A DNA stretch of 23,203 bases, from contig JAHHTR010000028.1 of assembly GCA_020024515.1 (NCBI GenBank), forward strand, positions 1 through 23,203, in the 5' to 3' direction. Under the pieces are notes generated by a model that was not told where the DNA came from, did no database searches, and worked only from the letters and a program-made list of their open reading frames with translations. Shown piece by piece: positions 1 to 7,945 of this stretch. This DNA is from Angelakisella sp. (GTDB taxonomy: Bacteria > Bacillota > Clostridia > Oscillospirales > Ruminococcaceae). Each line of letters opens with the position of its first letter. The stretch's first letter is position 1. Both the position numbers and the translations under genes were made by a program.

Positions 1-194
1 CCACTCCCCCATTAATCTTTTTTTATAACAACAATATTGTGTACATTTTTCACGTAAATAAACTATAAAAAAATACTTTATTTTTGAATAACAATAAATT
101 ATCTGCACACATTATTTATATACAATAAAAAAAGCGGTTATCTCGTTACATTTAGTAAAAAGATAATCCGCCAAGATAAAAACAGGAGATAACT
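1..194. other. AT-rich intergenic segment at the left edge
   Basis: No coding region is visible here on either strand. The stretch is very AT-rich and holds one clear structure, a hairpin at about 134-171 (listed separately). A TACAAT hexamer at 121-126 could be a -10 element for the small plus-strand gene at 195, but no convincing -35 element lies at the right distance, so I do not call a promoter. Confidence 0.5.
127..173 (-). terminator. Rho-independent terminator, minus strand
   Basis: On the minus strand a stem of about 10 bp (GCGGATTATCT pairing with AGATAACCGC, one bulged base) is followed directly by seven T residues (plus-strand A at 127-133). No T tract follows on the plus strand, so it acts in the minus direction. 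It is the first good terminator after the radA stop at 350. The radA transcript would therefore run antisense through the whole small gene at 195-347. Confidence 0.65.
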
Positions 195-347
195 ATGAAT
201 ACGATTCCTTGCAGTGAACAATGTATACATCAAAAAGATGGATATTGTAATTATTCATGTAGCGCAAAAAACAATATAAGAGATGCTGTCTATTCAGAAA
301 ACAATAACGGCAAATGCATATACTTTTGCTCTAACAAAAAAGAATAG
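195..347 (+). CDS. Small Cys-rich protein with three CX3C pairs (50 aa)
   Basis: This short open frame starts at ATG 195 behind a good ribosome binding site (AGGAGA at 184-189) and ends at TAG 345-347. The product has six cysteines at residues 6, 10, 18, 22, 41 and 45, arranged as three CX3C pairs. This suggests a small metal-binding or disulfide-bonded protein. The pattern CIHQKDGYC followed by CIYF resembles short Cys-rich proteins of Clostridia that databases often label with unrelated enzyme names; I cannot assign a function. There is no signal peptide or membrane segment. It converges with radA (stop at 350), leaving two bases between the stop codons, so its own terminator must lie inside radA. 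The ribosome binding site and cysteine spacing argue that it is real; its expression is untested. Confidence 0.6.
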   Translation: MNTIPCSEQCIHQKDGYCNYSCSAKNNIRDAVYSENNNGKCIYFCSNKKE

Positions 348-349
348 TT

Positions 350-1741
350 TTATTTTATTAAATTAATTGCTTCACTCAAATTTGAAATAGTATAAATCTG
401 AGCATCTTTGTAATTTGATTTTTCTATTACACTGAAATTGCTTTTAGGAATAATGAACTTTCTAAAACCAAGTCTATATGCTTCGCTCATACGTACAGTT
501 AATTGTGATACAGAACGCACCTCACCTGTAAGACCAACTTCACCAAAAGCAATAAGCTCAGAATTTATACTCTTATCAATAAGGTTTGATATGAGAGACA
601 AGCATACGGATAAATCGGCTGACGGTTCATCAATACGCATACCACCTGTAACATTTACAAAAACATCAAGATTTCCCATAAAATAACCTGCTCGTTTTTC
701 GATTACTGCTATCAGTAAACCCATTCTTTGATAATCAAACCCGGTTGCAACACGTCTCGGTGTACCGAAACTTGTTTTTGAAACAAGCGCTTGCACTTCC
801 AAAAGTATCGGACGTGTGCCTTCCAAAAGACACGTTATACAAGTACCGGATACATCAAGTGGGCGACCATTAAGAAGCGCCTCTGATGGATTTGTTACCT
901 CACTTAATCCATCTTCGTTCATTTCAAAAACACCTATTTCATTTGTTGAGCCAAAACGGTTTTTTATTGAACGCAAAATTCTGTAACTTAAATTTCTGTC
1001 ACCCTCAAAATACAAAACAGTATCTACCATATGTTCAAGTACCTTCGGTCCTGCTATTCCACCGTCTTTATTTACATGTCCGACTATAAAAAGCGGAATT
1101 TCGTTTGACTTGCAAATATTCATAAGTAGCTGTGCCGATTCACGTACTTGTGTGATACTTCCGCAAGACGAAGACAAAGAACTGACGGATATTGTCTGTA
1201 TAGAGTCTACTATTACAAGCTGTGGTTTATTTTTCAATATAATTTCTATTAATTGTTCTGCGTCTGTGCACTGCGTCATACTGACATTATTACCTTTTAA
1301 CCCAAGTCTATTAGCACGAAGTTTAACTTGTCGCATACTTTCTTCACCACAAATATAGAGTATGTTAAGTTCATCTTCTATTGCTCTGCACATTTGCAAC
1401 AAAATAGTGGATTTACCTATTCCGGGATCACCACAAACCAAAACAGCTGCACCTTTTACTATTCCTCCGCCAAGCACTCTATCAAACTCACTTATATGTG
1501 TTTTATGCCTCGATGACTCATCTGCTACTATTTCTGACAGCTTTTCTGTTATATTATCTTGCTGTAATGAATTGGTAACAGTTACTGTACTTACTTTTTC
1601 TTTTGTTGCTGATGTTATTTTAACTTCTTCCTCAAAGGTATTCCAGCACTGGCACTCAGGGCATCTACCCATCCATTTCGGGGATTCATACCCACACTCA
1701 TTACATATATAAACTGTCTTTGATTTTGATTTAGGTGGCAT
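350..1741 (-). CDS. radA: DNA repair protein RadA
   Basis: RadA is a RecA-like ATPase that drives branch migration of recombination intermediates and aids repair and natural transformation. From the start chosen here (463 aa) the domains are: a C4 zinc finger (Cys 13, 16, 27, 30), Walker A GDPGIGKST at 104-112, the family-specific KNRFG motif at 260-264, and a C-terminal Lon-protease-like domain without proteolytic activity. The frame also allows a start ten codons earlier at 1771. I prefer ATG 1741 because it has AGAGG nine bases upstream and gives the usual short RadA N-terminus directly before the zinc finger. This start lies inside the end of the cwlD frame (11-base overlap), indicating translational coupling. 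All key motifs are intact. Confidence 0.95.
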   Translation of the reverse strand: MPPKSKSKTVYICNECGYESPKWMGRCPECQCWNTFEEEVKITSATKEKVSTVTVTNSLQQDNITEKLSEIVADESSRHKTHISEFDRVLGGGIVKGAAVLVCGDPGIGKSTILLQMCRAIEDELNILYICGEESMRQVKLRANRLGLKGNNVSMTQCTDAEQLIEIILKNKPQLVIVDSIQTISVSSLSSSCGSITQVRESAQLLMNICKSNEIPLFIVGHVNKDGGIAGPKVLEHMVDTVLYFEGDRNLSYRILRSIKNRFGSTNEIGVFEMNEDGLSEVTNPSEALLNGRPLDVSGTCITCLLEGTRPILLEVQALVSKTSFGTPRRVATGFDYQRMGLLIAVIEKRAGYFMGNLDVFVNVTGGMRIDEPSADLSVCLSLISNLIDKSINSELIAFGEVGLTGEVRSVSQLTVRMSEAYRLGFRKFIIPKSNFSVIEKSNYKDAQIYTISNLSEAINLIK

Positions 1742-2471
1742 TTTCCGTTTCCTCTCTGCTATTAAAATCATTTATTCCTTTTAATAAGGTTATTGCCAAT
1801 TTATTTTGATATTCACTTGTTTTTAGTAGTTTTCCTTCTTTGTTGTTTGATATAAACCCACATTCTACCATAACACATGGATTAACTTTATTGTAATATA
1901 GAATATATATTGATTTATCAGCTTTTTTAGTTTTTCTTTTATTATCTGTCTGTAAATTTTCCGCAAAAGATTTCTGTATAAAATCAGCTAACACATCACT
2001 GTTTTTTTTATTCGGTGCATAGAATACCTGTGCTCCATGTACATATTCTTCATCAAATTTATTCATATGTATGCTGATATTCATACTATCTTCTTTTGCT
2101 GTCATTAATTTTAAACGATTATGTATATCCGACTTCTTTTTGTCTCTTATTGTATTCAATCCATCATCACAAGTAGATGTATCATCTTCACGTGTCATCT
2201 TCACATCGTAACCCGTCATCATTAATAAATTTTTTAATTTTTTTGCGATATCCAAATTTAAATCTTTTTCTGTAATATTTAGTGATTTGTTTTCTGCTCC
2301 CCCATCAAACTCGCCATGACCTGCATCAATAATAATATATGGCTTTTCATATATTTTCATATCCGTCATTAAGGTATCCACTCTGTCATTTATTTGTGAG
2401 ATACCGAAAAAAGTAAATATGAAAAGAGCAATAAACAGTAAAATACAAAAATAAAACTTACATTTATTCAT
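1731..2471 (-). CDS. cwlD: N-acetylmuramoyl-L-alanine amidase, CwlD type
   Basis: The 246-residue protein has one N-terminal membrane segment (about residues 6-25), then an Amidase_3 domain. Zinc-site residues are visible: His52 in DAGHGE, Glu68 and His134 in SIHMN, with catalytic Glu202 in VECGF. Length and layout match CwlD, which removes peptide side chains from spore-cortex peptidoglycan so that muramic delta-lactam can form and germination can proceed. The frame starts with ATG 2471, nine bases after AGAGGTG. A 7-bp inverted repeat (TTTTACA/TGTAAAA, 2488-2506) lies directly before the ribosome binding site and could modulate translation. It sits 72 bases after rapZ and overlaps radA. Other Amidase_3 roles, such as vegetative wall hydrolysis, cannot be excluded, but the spoIIA operon in the same window supports CwlD. 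Confidence 0.85.
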   Translation of the reverse strand: MNKCKFYFCILLFIALFIFTFFGISQINDRVDTLMTDMKIYEKPYIIIDAGHGEFDGGAENKSLNITEKDLNLDIAKKLKNLLMMTGYDVKMTREDDTSTCDDGLNTIRDKKKSDIHNRLKLMTAKEDSMNISIHMNKFDEEYVHGAQVFYAPNKKNSDVLADFIQKSFAENLQTDNKRKTKKADKSIYILYYNKVNPCVMVECGFISNNKEGKLLKTSEYQNKLAITLLKGINDFNSREETENAT

Positions 2472-2543
2472 TTAATAAAACACCTCTTTTTACAAAATAT
2501 GTAAAATGTGCTTGTTTTATTAATGATTTATAATATAAATAAC

Positions 2544-3416
2544 TTATATGTGGTTAGGCTTTTTAATATCTCTATGTGAAACACCTGCATTTAATGAATT
2601 ATTCACCAAATGGGTTTTAAGCTCTTCCGCAACAACAACTGAACGATGTTTTCCCCCTGTACAACCTATTGCAATAACTAACTGACTTTTTCCATCATTT
2701 GCATACATTGGTATGCTGTAATCTATAAAATTATATAATCTGTTTAAAAACTCTTTTGTTTCATCATTTTTTAAAACATAGTCTCTTACTTCATCTTCCA
2801 AACCTGTATGCTCACGCAATTCCAGTTCATAGAATGGATTTACAAGACATCTTACATCAATTACCAAATCAGCCTCAGGTGGCAGTCCGTTTTTGAAACC
2901 GAACGAGAGACATTGTATATACATCTGTTTCTCCGCTTTTTTCCCTGTAAAAAGTTCAGTAATTCTAGCTTTTAATTGTTGTGGTGGAGTATTTGTAGTA
3001 TCAACAACAAAATCTGCTCTCTTCTTTAAAGTTGCAAGCATTTCTTTTTCTTGTAAAATAACATCTTCGAGTAATTGAGTATTATCTGTCAAAAGTGGGT
3101 GTCTGCGGCGGCTTTCTTTATATCGTTTTAATAATATATCTTCATCTGCATCTAAAAACAGTAACTTATAATGAATATTTTCAGCTGTCAAATTATTTAA
3201 TACTACTTCTATATCCGCAAAAAGCTTACCACCTCTTACATCTACAACAAGTGCTATTTTTGACTCCTCGCTATCGTATTTCAAATATAAATCCAAAAAC
3301 TTTTTTATAAGTATTGGAGGCACATTGTCAGCACAAAAATAACCCATATCTTCAAGTGTATTGATTGTCTTTGTCTTGCCTGCACCAGACATACCTGTTA
3401 CTATTAATAAATCCAT
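2544..3416 (-). CDS. rapZ: RNase adapter RapZ / YvcJ family nucleotide-binding protein
   Basis: The protein has 290 residues, the family norm. The N-terminal P-loop GMSGAGKT at about residues 8-15 is followed by ADNVPP. The C-terminal domain contains the diagnostic CTGGKHRSV segment and HRDIKK near the end. In Enterobacteria RapZ delivers the GlmY/GlmZ small RNAs to RNase E and so controls glucosamine-6-phosphate synthesis; in Bacillus YvcJ is a nucleotide-binding protein of less clear role linked to competence and nucleotide signalling. It starts at ATG 3416 with AGGGAG upstream and lies 23 bases after rsmI, so the two are probably cotranscribed. In many Firmicutes this gene sits next to yvcK and whiA; neither is beside it here. 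Confidence 0.93.
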   Translation of the reverse strand: MDLLIVTGMSGAGKTKTINTLEDMGYFCADNVPPILIKKFLDLYLKYDSEESKIALVVDVRGGKLFADIEVVLNNLTAENIHYKLLFLDADEDILLKRYKESRRRHPLLTDNTQLLEDVILQEKEMLATLKKRADFVVDTTNTPPQQLKARITELFTGKKAEKQMYIQCLSFGFKNGLPPEADLVIDVRCLVNPFYELELREHTGLEDEVRDYVLKNDETKEFLNRLYNFIDYSIPMYANDGKSQLVIAIGCTGGKHRSVVVAEELKTHLVNNSLNAGVSHRDIKKPNHI

Positions 3417-3439
3417 AATATCGCTCCCTTTTTCAGTAT

Positions 3440-4285
3440 CTACTTATTTTTTTCACTATCTCTTCTTACTATTTCTTTGTATAATTCATTCTTCTTATAG
3501 CCTGTTTCCTGTGCAACAATCTTCGAGGCTGAAAGCAAAGACTCGCCATTTGCATATAGAGTATCTATACGTTCAATAGCTTCTTCAAAAGTAATAGGCT
3601 TTTCTTCTACTTCTTCTGCCCCTTCAATAATTAAAACATACTCCCCTCGTGGATCTTTTTCACTGTACATTTTTAGAGCCTCATCAAAAGTGGTTCTGAT
3701 AAATTCTTCATGAATTTTTGTAATTTCTCTTGCAAGTGTCAGTCTTCTGTTTCCACCAAAACACTGCGACATATCTTTTAATGTAGATTTTAGCTTGTGT
3801 GGTGCTTCATAAAAGATTAATGTACGTGTTTCATTTTGCAAACTTTGTAAATGTTTTTTTCTGCTGTTCGCATTAGTGGATAAAAAACCTTCAAACGTAA
3901 ATCTGCCTGTCGGTAAACCTGATGCAGCTAGTGCTGTTATCAAGGCACTTGGACCCGGAACAGTCTCGATAGGTATAGACATATTGTGACAAAGATTTAC
4001 CAATTCTTCTCCCGGATCTGATATACAAGGCATTCCTGCGTCTGTAACTATTGCACAAGTTTCACCGGTCGCTATTCTCTCGGCAAGTTGTATTGCCTTT
4101 TCATTGGTTGTAAATTTATGGTATGTTACAAGCGGTTTTTTTATTTCAAAATGATTGAGTAATTTTAATGTTACTCTTGTATCTTCCGCTGCTATAAAAT
4201 CAACATTACTTAATACATCTAACGCTCTCGGTGATATATCTCCTAAATTACCGATAGGGGTACCAACAATAAATAATTTTGACAT
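3440..4285 (-). CDS. rsmI: 16S rRNA (cytidine(1402)-2'-O)-methyltransferase RsmI
   Basis: RsmI methylates the ribose 2'-OH of C1402 in the decoding centre of 16S rRNA, using S-adenosylmethionine. The 281-residue protein begins with the family signature (VGTPIGNLGDIS) and contains AAEDTR at about residues 33-38, the SAM-binding loop around SDPGEELV, and GPSALITALAASGLP. It fits the tetrapyrrole-methylase (YraL/RsmI) fold. The start at ATG 4285 has AAAGGAG six bases upstream. It is followed by rapZ after 23 bases. A hairpin just upstream (4310-4354) probably partly separates it from the preceding gene. Confidence 0.95.
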   Translation of the reverse strand: MSKLFIVGTPIGNLGDISPRALDVLSNVDFIAAEDTRVTLKLLNHFEIKKPLVTYHKFTTNEKAIQLAERIATGETCAIVTDAGMPCISDPGEELVNLCHNMSIPIETVPGPSALITALAASGLPTGRFTFEGFLSTNANSRKKHLQSLQNETRTLIFYEAPHKLKSTLKDMSQCFGGNRRLTLAREITKIHEEFIRTTFDEALKMYSEKDPRGEYVLIIEGAEEVEEKPITFEEAIERIDTLYANGESLLSASKIVAQETGYKKNELYKEIVRRDSEKNK

Positions 4286-4309
4286 TCAATTCTCCTTTAA
4301 AATAATAGT

Positions 4310-4354
4310 AAAGCAAGAAAACCCATTTGTAAAATGAGTTTATCTTGCTTTTTT
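4310..4354 (-). terminator. Hairpin between the DUF898-like gene and rsmI, probable terminator or attenuator
   Basis: Arms AAAGCAAGA and TCTTGCTTT form a perfect 9-bp stem, extended inward with a bulge and a mismatch. On the minus strand, the direction of all neighbouring genes, the tail is T-rich but interrupted (TTTACTATTATTTT). On the plus strand six T residues follow. It probably ends part of the clpE-DUF898 transcript before rsmI. Confidence 0.55.
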
Positions 4355-4357
4355 GAA

Positions 4358-4663
4358 TTAAGATATAAAATTTGTATGTTTAGTTATCCATTTTTTGATG
4401 GCAATAGGTAACCAAAAACCATAAATTCCCAAAGTTATAATTGTCAAAAGCCACCATTTAATCCAATTACCGAAAAGTTGTGTGGCTTTTCCGTCAAAAT
4501 AAAGACGTTTACCATTGATAACCGTATGTCTCACTTCCCAGCTATATTCCATACATATTGCCCATGGAGTCAGTAATCCGAAGCTGAAAACAATTATAAT
4601 AGCTTTCAATATTCTTAATACTATAAGTTGTATAAAATTGCCATCAAAATATGAATTTCCCAT
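4358..4663 (-). CDS. Small DUF898/YjgN-like membrane protein
   Basis: The product has 101 residues with two or three hydrophobic segments (about 12-36 and 68-92). It consists of two similar halves: each begins with YFDG, is followed by a membrane segment with a G(L/I)(L/Y)-W pattern, and ends with (R/K)HT. The second half (FDGKATQLFGNW, then LGIYGFWLP) resembles the DUF898/YjgN family, whose function is unknown and whose members are usually longer. ATG 4663 is preceded by TAGGAGC. It lies 25 bases after the clpE stop, with no terminator between, so it is probably cotranscribed with clpE. The recognition rests on motif style only. Confidence 0.7.
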   Translation of the reverse strand: MGNSYFDGNFIQLIVLRILKAIIIVFSFGLLTPWAICMEYSWEVRHTVINGKRLYFDGKATQLFGNWIKWWLLTIITLGIYGFWLPIAIKKWITKHTNFIS

Positions 4664-4688
4664 ATATTATGCTCCTAAAAAAATTCAT

Positions 4689-7037
4689 TTAAGCTGTTTC
4701 AAGTTCTACCTTATCATCTTTTAAGATTGCTTTTATTAGTGAAGGCATATTTTTTGCACTGTCAGTTAAAATTGAACAAATAGGATCTTCAACAAATGTT
4801 CTGATTTTTCTGTGTACATCTCTTGCACCATTTTTATTGTTGTAAGCAATCTCAGCAAGTTTTTTGCTGACTTCTTCACTGTAATCAAACAGTATGTTAT
4901 GGTCTTTTAGAGCAACTTTCAGTTCATCAAGAGCCATATTTGCAATTGATACATAATTATCTTCTGTTAATTGATTAAATGCAATAACTTCATCAACACG
5001 TGCCAAAAATTCAGGACGCAAGAATTGTTTTAATCCATCCATTGCTTTTTCTTTTGCAACTTGCTGAGGCTCTCTGTTAAATCCAAGTGTCGTCTCACGT
5101 TTTTCACTGCCGGCATTTGATGTCATTATTAAAATGACATTTTCAAATGATACATCTCTTCCCTGTCCGTCTCTTATATGACCCTCGTCCATTATTTGAA
5201 GCAATATGTTAAGCACATCAGGGTGTGCTTTTTCTATTTCATCCAAAAGAACTATTGAATATGGACGTCTGCGTACTTTTTCAGTAAGCTGCCCCGCCTC
5301 ATCATATCCAACATATCCAGGAGGTGAACCGATAATTTTGCTTACGGTGTGTTTCTCCATAAATTCAGACATATCAAGTCTTATTAATGGTTCTACATTA
5401 TTAAATAGTTTTTCACTTAGGTCTTTTACAAGTTGTGTTTTACCAACACCTGTTGGACCTACAAAAATAAATGATGCAGGACGTTTCTTGTTTGAATTTA
5501 GTCTTATTCTTGAACGTTTAACCGCATTTGCGAGAAGTTTAATAGCCTCATCTTGACCGACAATTTTTTGTTTCAGTGAATTTTCTAGGTCACTTAGTTT
5601 TTCTGTCTCTGTCTCCTGAATTTTGCTTGCAGGTATACCTGTCCAAAGTTCTATAACCTCAGCAAAATCTTTTTCTGTAACAGGAGCATTAAGTGCTGTA
5701 TTTGCAAGATTTTCTATATCAATACCTAGCTTTGCACTTTCCGCTTTTTTCTGTGCGAGCAGTTCATAGTCAACGTCTCTTTTATCTTCCAAGTCTTCTA
5801 TTTCTTCATCAACTTTCACCTTTTGGGCATACATACTATCGTATTTTTCCAAATCTTTATTTGCAAGTGACGAACAGGAACAAGCCTCATCAAGTAAATC
5901 TATTGCTTTATCAGGTAAAAATCTATCATTAATGTATCTTTCGGACAATATAACAGCTTTTCTTGCCATTTCGTCAGATACACTTACTCTGTGGAATGTT
6001 TCATAGTATTTTTTAATACCCAACAGTATTTGAGTGGCCTCATCTATTGTTGGCTCACCGACTTTTACTGTTTGAAAACGTCTTTCAAGCGCAGCATCTT
6101 TCTCAATGTTTTTGCGGTACTCGTTAAATGTTGTTGCACCGATTACTTGTATTTCTCCTCTGGACAGTGCCGGTTTAAGTATATTTGCAGCATTCATTGA
6201 ACCCTCATTATCGCCAGCACCTACAAGTGTGTGAACCTCATCAATAAATAAAATGACATTTCCTGCACGTTTTACATCATCAACCAGACCTTTTACACGT
6301 CCCTCAAACTGTCCTCTGAACTGTGTACCTGCAACAAGTCCTGTTAAATCAAGTAGATAAACAACTTTATCTCTAAGTTTTTGAGGAACTTCACCACGAA
6401 CAATTCTTTGTGCTATACCCTCAGCAATGGCTGTTTTACCAACACCGGGCTCACCGATAAGACAAGGATTGTTTTTTGTTCTTCTATTCAAAATTTGCAC
6501 AACTCTATATATCTCTTTATCTCTTCCTACTACGGGGTCAATACAGCTTTCTTCTGCCTTTTCATTAAGATTTGTACAGAAATTATCCAAATATTTGTAT
6601 CTTGCGTGTTTTTTCTCTCGTCTTTCTGCTTTACTTTTTGTTCCCTTAGCATCAACGGATACAATATCGTCTGATGAGTTTTCTTCATTATCATCATCTT
6701 TTGCCACTATACTATTATCATCTGAACCATCATCTTTATTTTTAGTCATAAAGCCCATAAGATTTTGAACAAATGGCATAGCCTTTGCTCCGCCTTCTTC
6801 AAATAGCTCGTCTAAATTCATGTCTTCCGACATCATGCCTTCCATCATATCGCTCATTTCATCGATATCTTCTTCGGACATATTTAAACTCTTTATTATA
6901 TTCGAAAAACCCGGAATATTCAGTTCTTTTGCACATTTTAAACATAAGCCGTCACTAACTGTTTCACCATTCTCAATTTTATTCATAAAAACAACGGCCA
7001 TACGTTTTTTGCATCTGCTACATAACATATTCTTCAT
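4689..7037 (-). CDS. clpE: Clp ATPase with N-terminal zinc finger, ClpE type
   Basis: This is a Hsp100 unfoldase of 782 residues that should feed substrates to ClpP. Domain order: a C4 zinc finger (Cys 6, 9, 32, 35), an acidic Met-rich linker (about 51-130), AAA+ module 1 (Walker A GEPGVGKT 195-202, Walker B ending in DE at 266-267), a short coiled/UVR-like insert (about 395-445), and AAA+ module 2 (GPTGVGKT 527-534, LLDE 597-600). LGF at 651-653 matches the ClpP-docking loop. The zinc finger replaces the double Clp-N repeat of ClpC, which identifies ClpE-like architecture. The start at ATG 7037 has AGAGAGG upstream. An extended -10 promoter lies about 90 bases upstream. I see no CtsR box or CIRCE element, so the usual heat-shock control is not evident. 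Confidence 0.92.
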   Translation of the reverse strand: MKNMLCSRCKKRMAVVFMNKIENGETVSDGLCLKCAKELNIPGFSNIIKSLNMSEEDIDEMSDMMEGMMSEDMNLDELFEEGGAKAMPFVQNLMGFMTKNKDDGSDDNSIVAKDDDNEENSSDDIVSVDAKGTKSKAERREKKHARYKYLDNFCTNLNEKAEESCIDPVVGRDKEIYRVVQILNRRTKNNPCLIGEPGVGKTAIAEGIAQRIVRGEVPQKLRDKVVYLLDLTGLVAGTQFRGQFEGRVKGLVDDVKRAGNVILFIDEVHTLVGAGDNEGSMNAANILKPALSRGEIQVIGATTFNEYRKNIEKDAALERRFQTVKVGEPTIDEATQILLGIKKYYETFHRVSVSDEMARKAVILSERYINDRFLPDKAIDLLDEACSCSSLANKDLEKYDSMYAQKVKVDEEIEDLEDKRDVDYELLAQKKAESAKLGIDIENLANTALNAPVTEKDFAEVIELWTGIPASKIQETETEKLSDLENSLKQKIVGQDEAIKLLANAVKRSRIRLNSNKKRPASFIFVGPTGVGKTQLVKDLSEKLFNNVEPLIRLDMSEFMEKHTVSKIIGSPPGYVGYDEAGQLTEKVRRRPYSIVLLDEIEKAHPDVLNILLQIMDEGHIRDGQGRDVSFENVILIMTSNAGSEKRETTLGFNREPQQVAKEKAMDGLKQFLRPEFLARVDEVIAFNQLTEDNYVSIANMALDELKVALKDHNILFDYSEEVSKKLAEIAYNNKNGARDVHRKIRTFVEDPICSILTDSAKNMPSLIKAILKDDKVELETA

Positions 7038-7055
7038 AAATTAGCCTCTCTGTTC

Positions 7056-7067
7056 TGCCAAATGGCA
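7056..7067. promoter_or_regulatory. 12-bp palindrome in the clpE leader
   Basis: TGCCAAATGGCA has perfect 5-bp arms (TGCCA/TGGCA) and a 2-bp centre. It lies about 20 bases upstream of the clpE start, between the promoter and the ribosome binding site. It could be a protein-binding site; it is short, and chance occurrence is possible. Confidence 0.25.
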
Positions 7068-7123
7068 TTTTATTTTAAAATACTTGTAATATATATTTTT
7101 ATTAAAATATCATACTGATTTGT

Positions 7124-7132
7124 ATTATATCA
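7124..7132 (-). promoter_or_regulatory. Extended -10 promoter for clpE
   Basis: On the minus strand the sequence reads TGATATAAT, a perfect extended -10 element (TGn plus TATAAT at 7129-7124). The best -35 hexamer 17 bases upstream is poor (TACAAT), which is usual for extended -10 promoters. Transcription would start near 7117 and give an 80-base leader. It lies in the 150-base gap after the cvpA-like gene. Confidence 0.55.
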
Positions 7133-7187
7133 TATTTTTTGTTAATATTGTATGAATTCTATTTTAAAAATCTGCATAAATTACAAC

Positions 7188-7913
7188 TCATAATACACTG
7201 TTCACTATTGACAAAAACGGTATGCTTTGCAAATAAACAAAAATTTTGGAAGTATTTAATATTTCCATTGTCAGTATACTGTTATCTTTCGGTAAAATAA
7301 TAACCAATAGATTTAATAATACACATACAACACATATTGTAAAAAAAGCTATTGCAATACCGATTAATGCTCCAAATATGTGATTTAAACCACCGATTAA
7401 CGGTAAATGATTAACTACTTTGCACAGTCTTGCCAAGTAATTGCATAATAGTATTATTACAATAAACAGTACAATATATGTTATAGTTTTTATTACATTT
7501 ATAATAACAGGTCTTACTATATTGTTTGTAATATTTTGTGCAACATCTCCGTTACTCAAAGTATTGTACATTGCCACTTGACTGTCGGGTTTAAAGAATT
7601 TAAGCAAAACATCACTCAAACCGCCTTCACCGAATATTTGCACTATAATCTGTTGCAAAGATGCAGATGTGCTTTCAAAATCTATTCCAGAATTATTAAT
7701 TTTATCGGTTATAAATAATAGTACTTTATCATTAATAAACTTATCATAAATTTGATATGCAATGACAGGCGCCAATTTTGAGGCAACTATCCATGCAACA
7801 AAAACCGCAACCAATTTTATTATTGCCGTTAAAAAGCCACGTCGATAATTCTTATATATTACAGTAAAAGAAATTAAAACAAAAATTAAATCAATAATTA
7901 TACCTGTATTCAT
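7188..7913 (-). CDS. CvpA family membrane protein
   Basis: CvpA-family proteins are polytopic inner-membrane proteins, known first from colicin V production in E. coli; their molecular role in Firmicutes is unclear but touches the cell envelope. This 241-residue protein has hydrophobic helices at about 4-20 and 28-50, a polar middle section of about 75 residues, then two or three further helices up to about 210. The segment YRRGFLTAIIKL at about 23-34 is typical of the family. I chose ATG 7913; a GTG four codons upstream (7925) is also possible, as neither has a strong ribosome binding site. It follows the DUF5711-like gene at about 30 bases and is followed by the clpE promoter. Confidence 0.85.
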   Translation of the reverse strand: MNTGIIIDLIFVLISFTVIYKNYRRGFLTAIIKLVAVFVAWIVASKLAPVIAYQIYDKFINDKVLLFITDKINNSGIDFESTSASLQQIIVQIFGEGGLSDVLLKFFKPDSQVAMYNTLSNGDVAQNITNNIVRPVIINVIKTITYIVLFIVIILLCNYLARLCKVVNHLPLIGGLNHIFGALIGIAIAFFTICVVCVLLNLLVIILPKDNSILTMEILNTSKIFVYLQSIPFLSIVNSVL

Positions 7914-7945
7914 TTGTAACCCCACTAACTTTAACCGTTAACATA

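Noticed and set aside
5206..5556. 116-residue plus-strand frame inside clpE
   Set aside because: It lies opposite the second AAA+ module of clpE and has no start signal.
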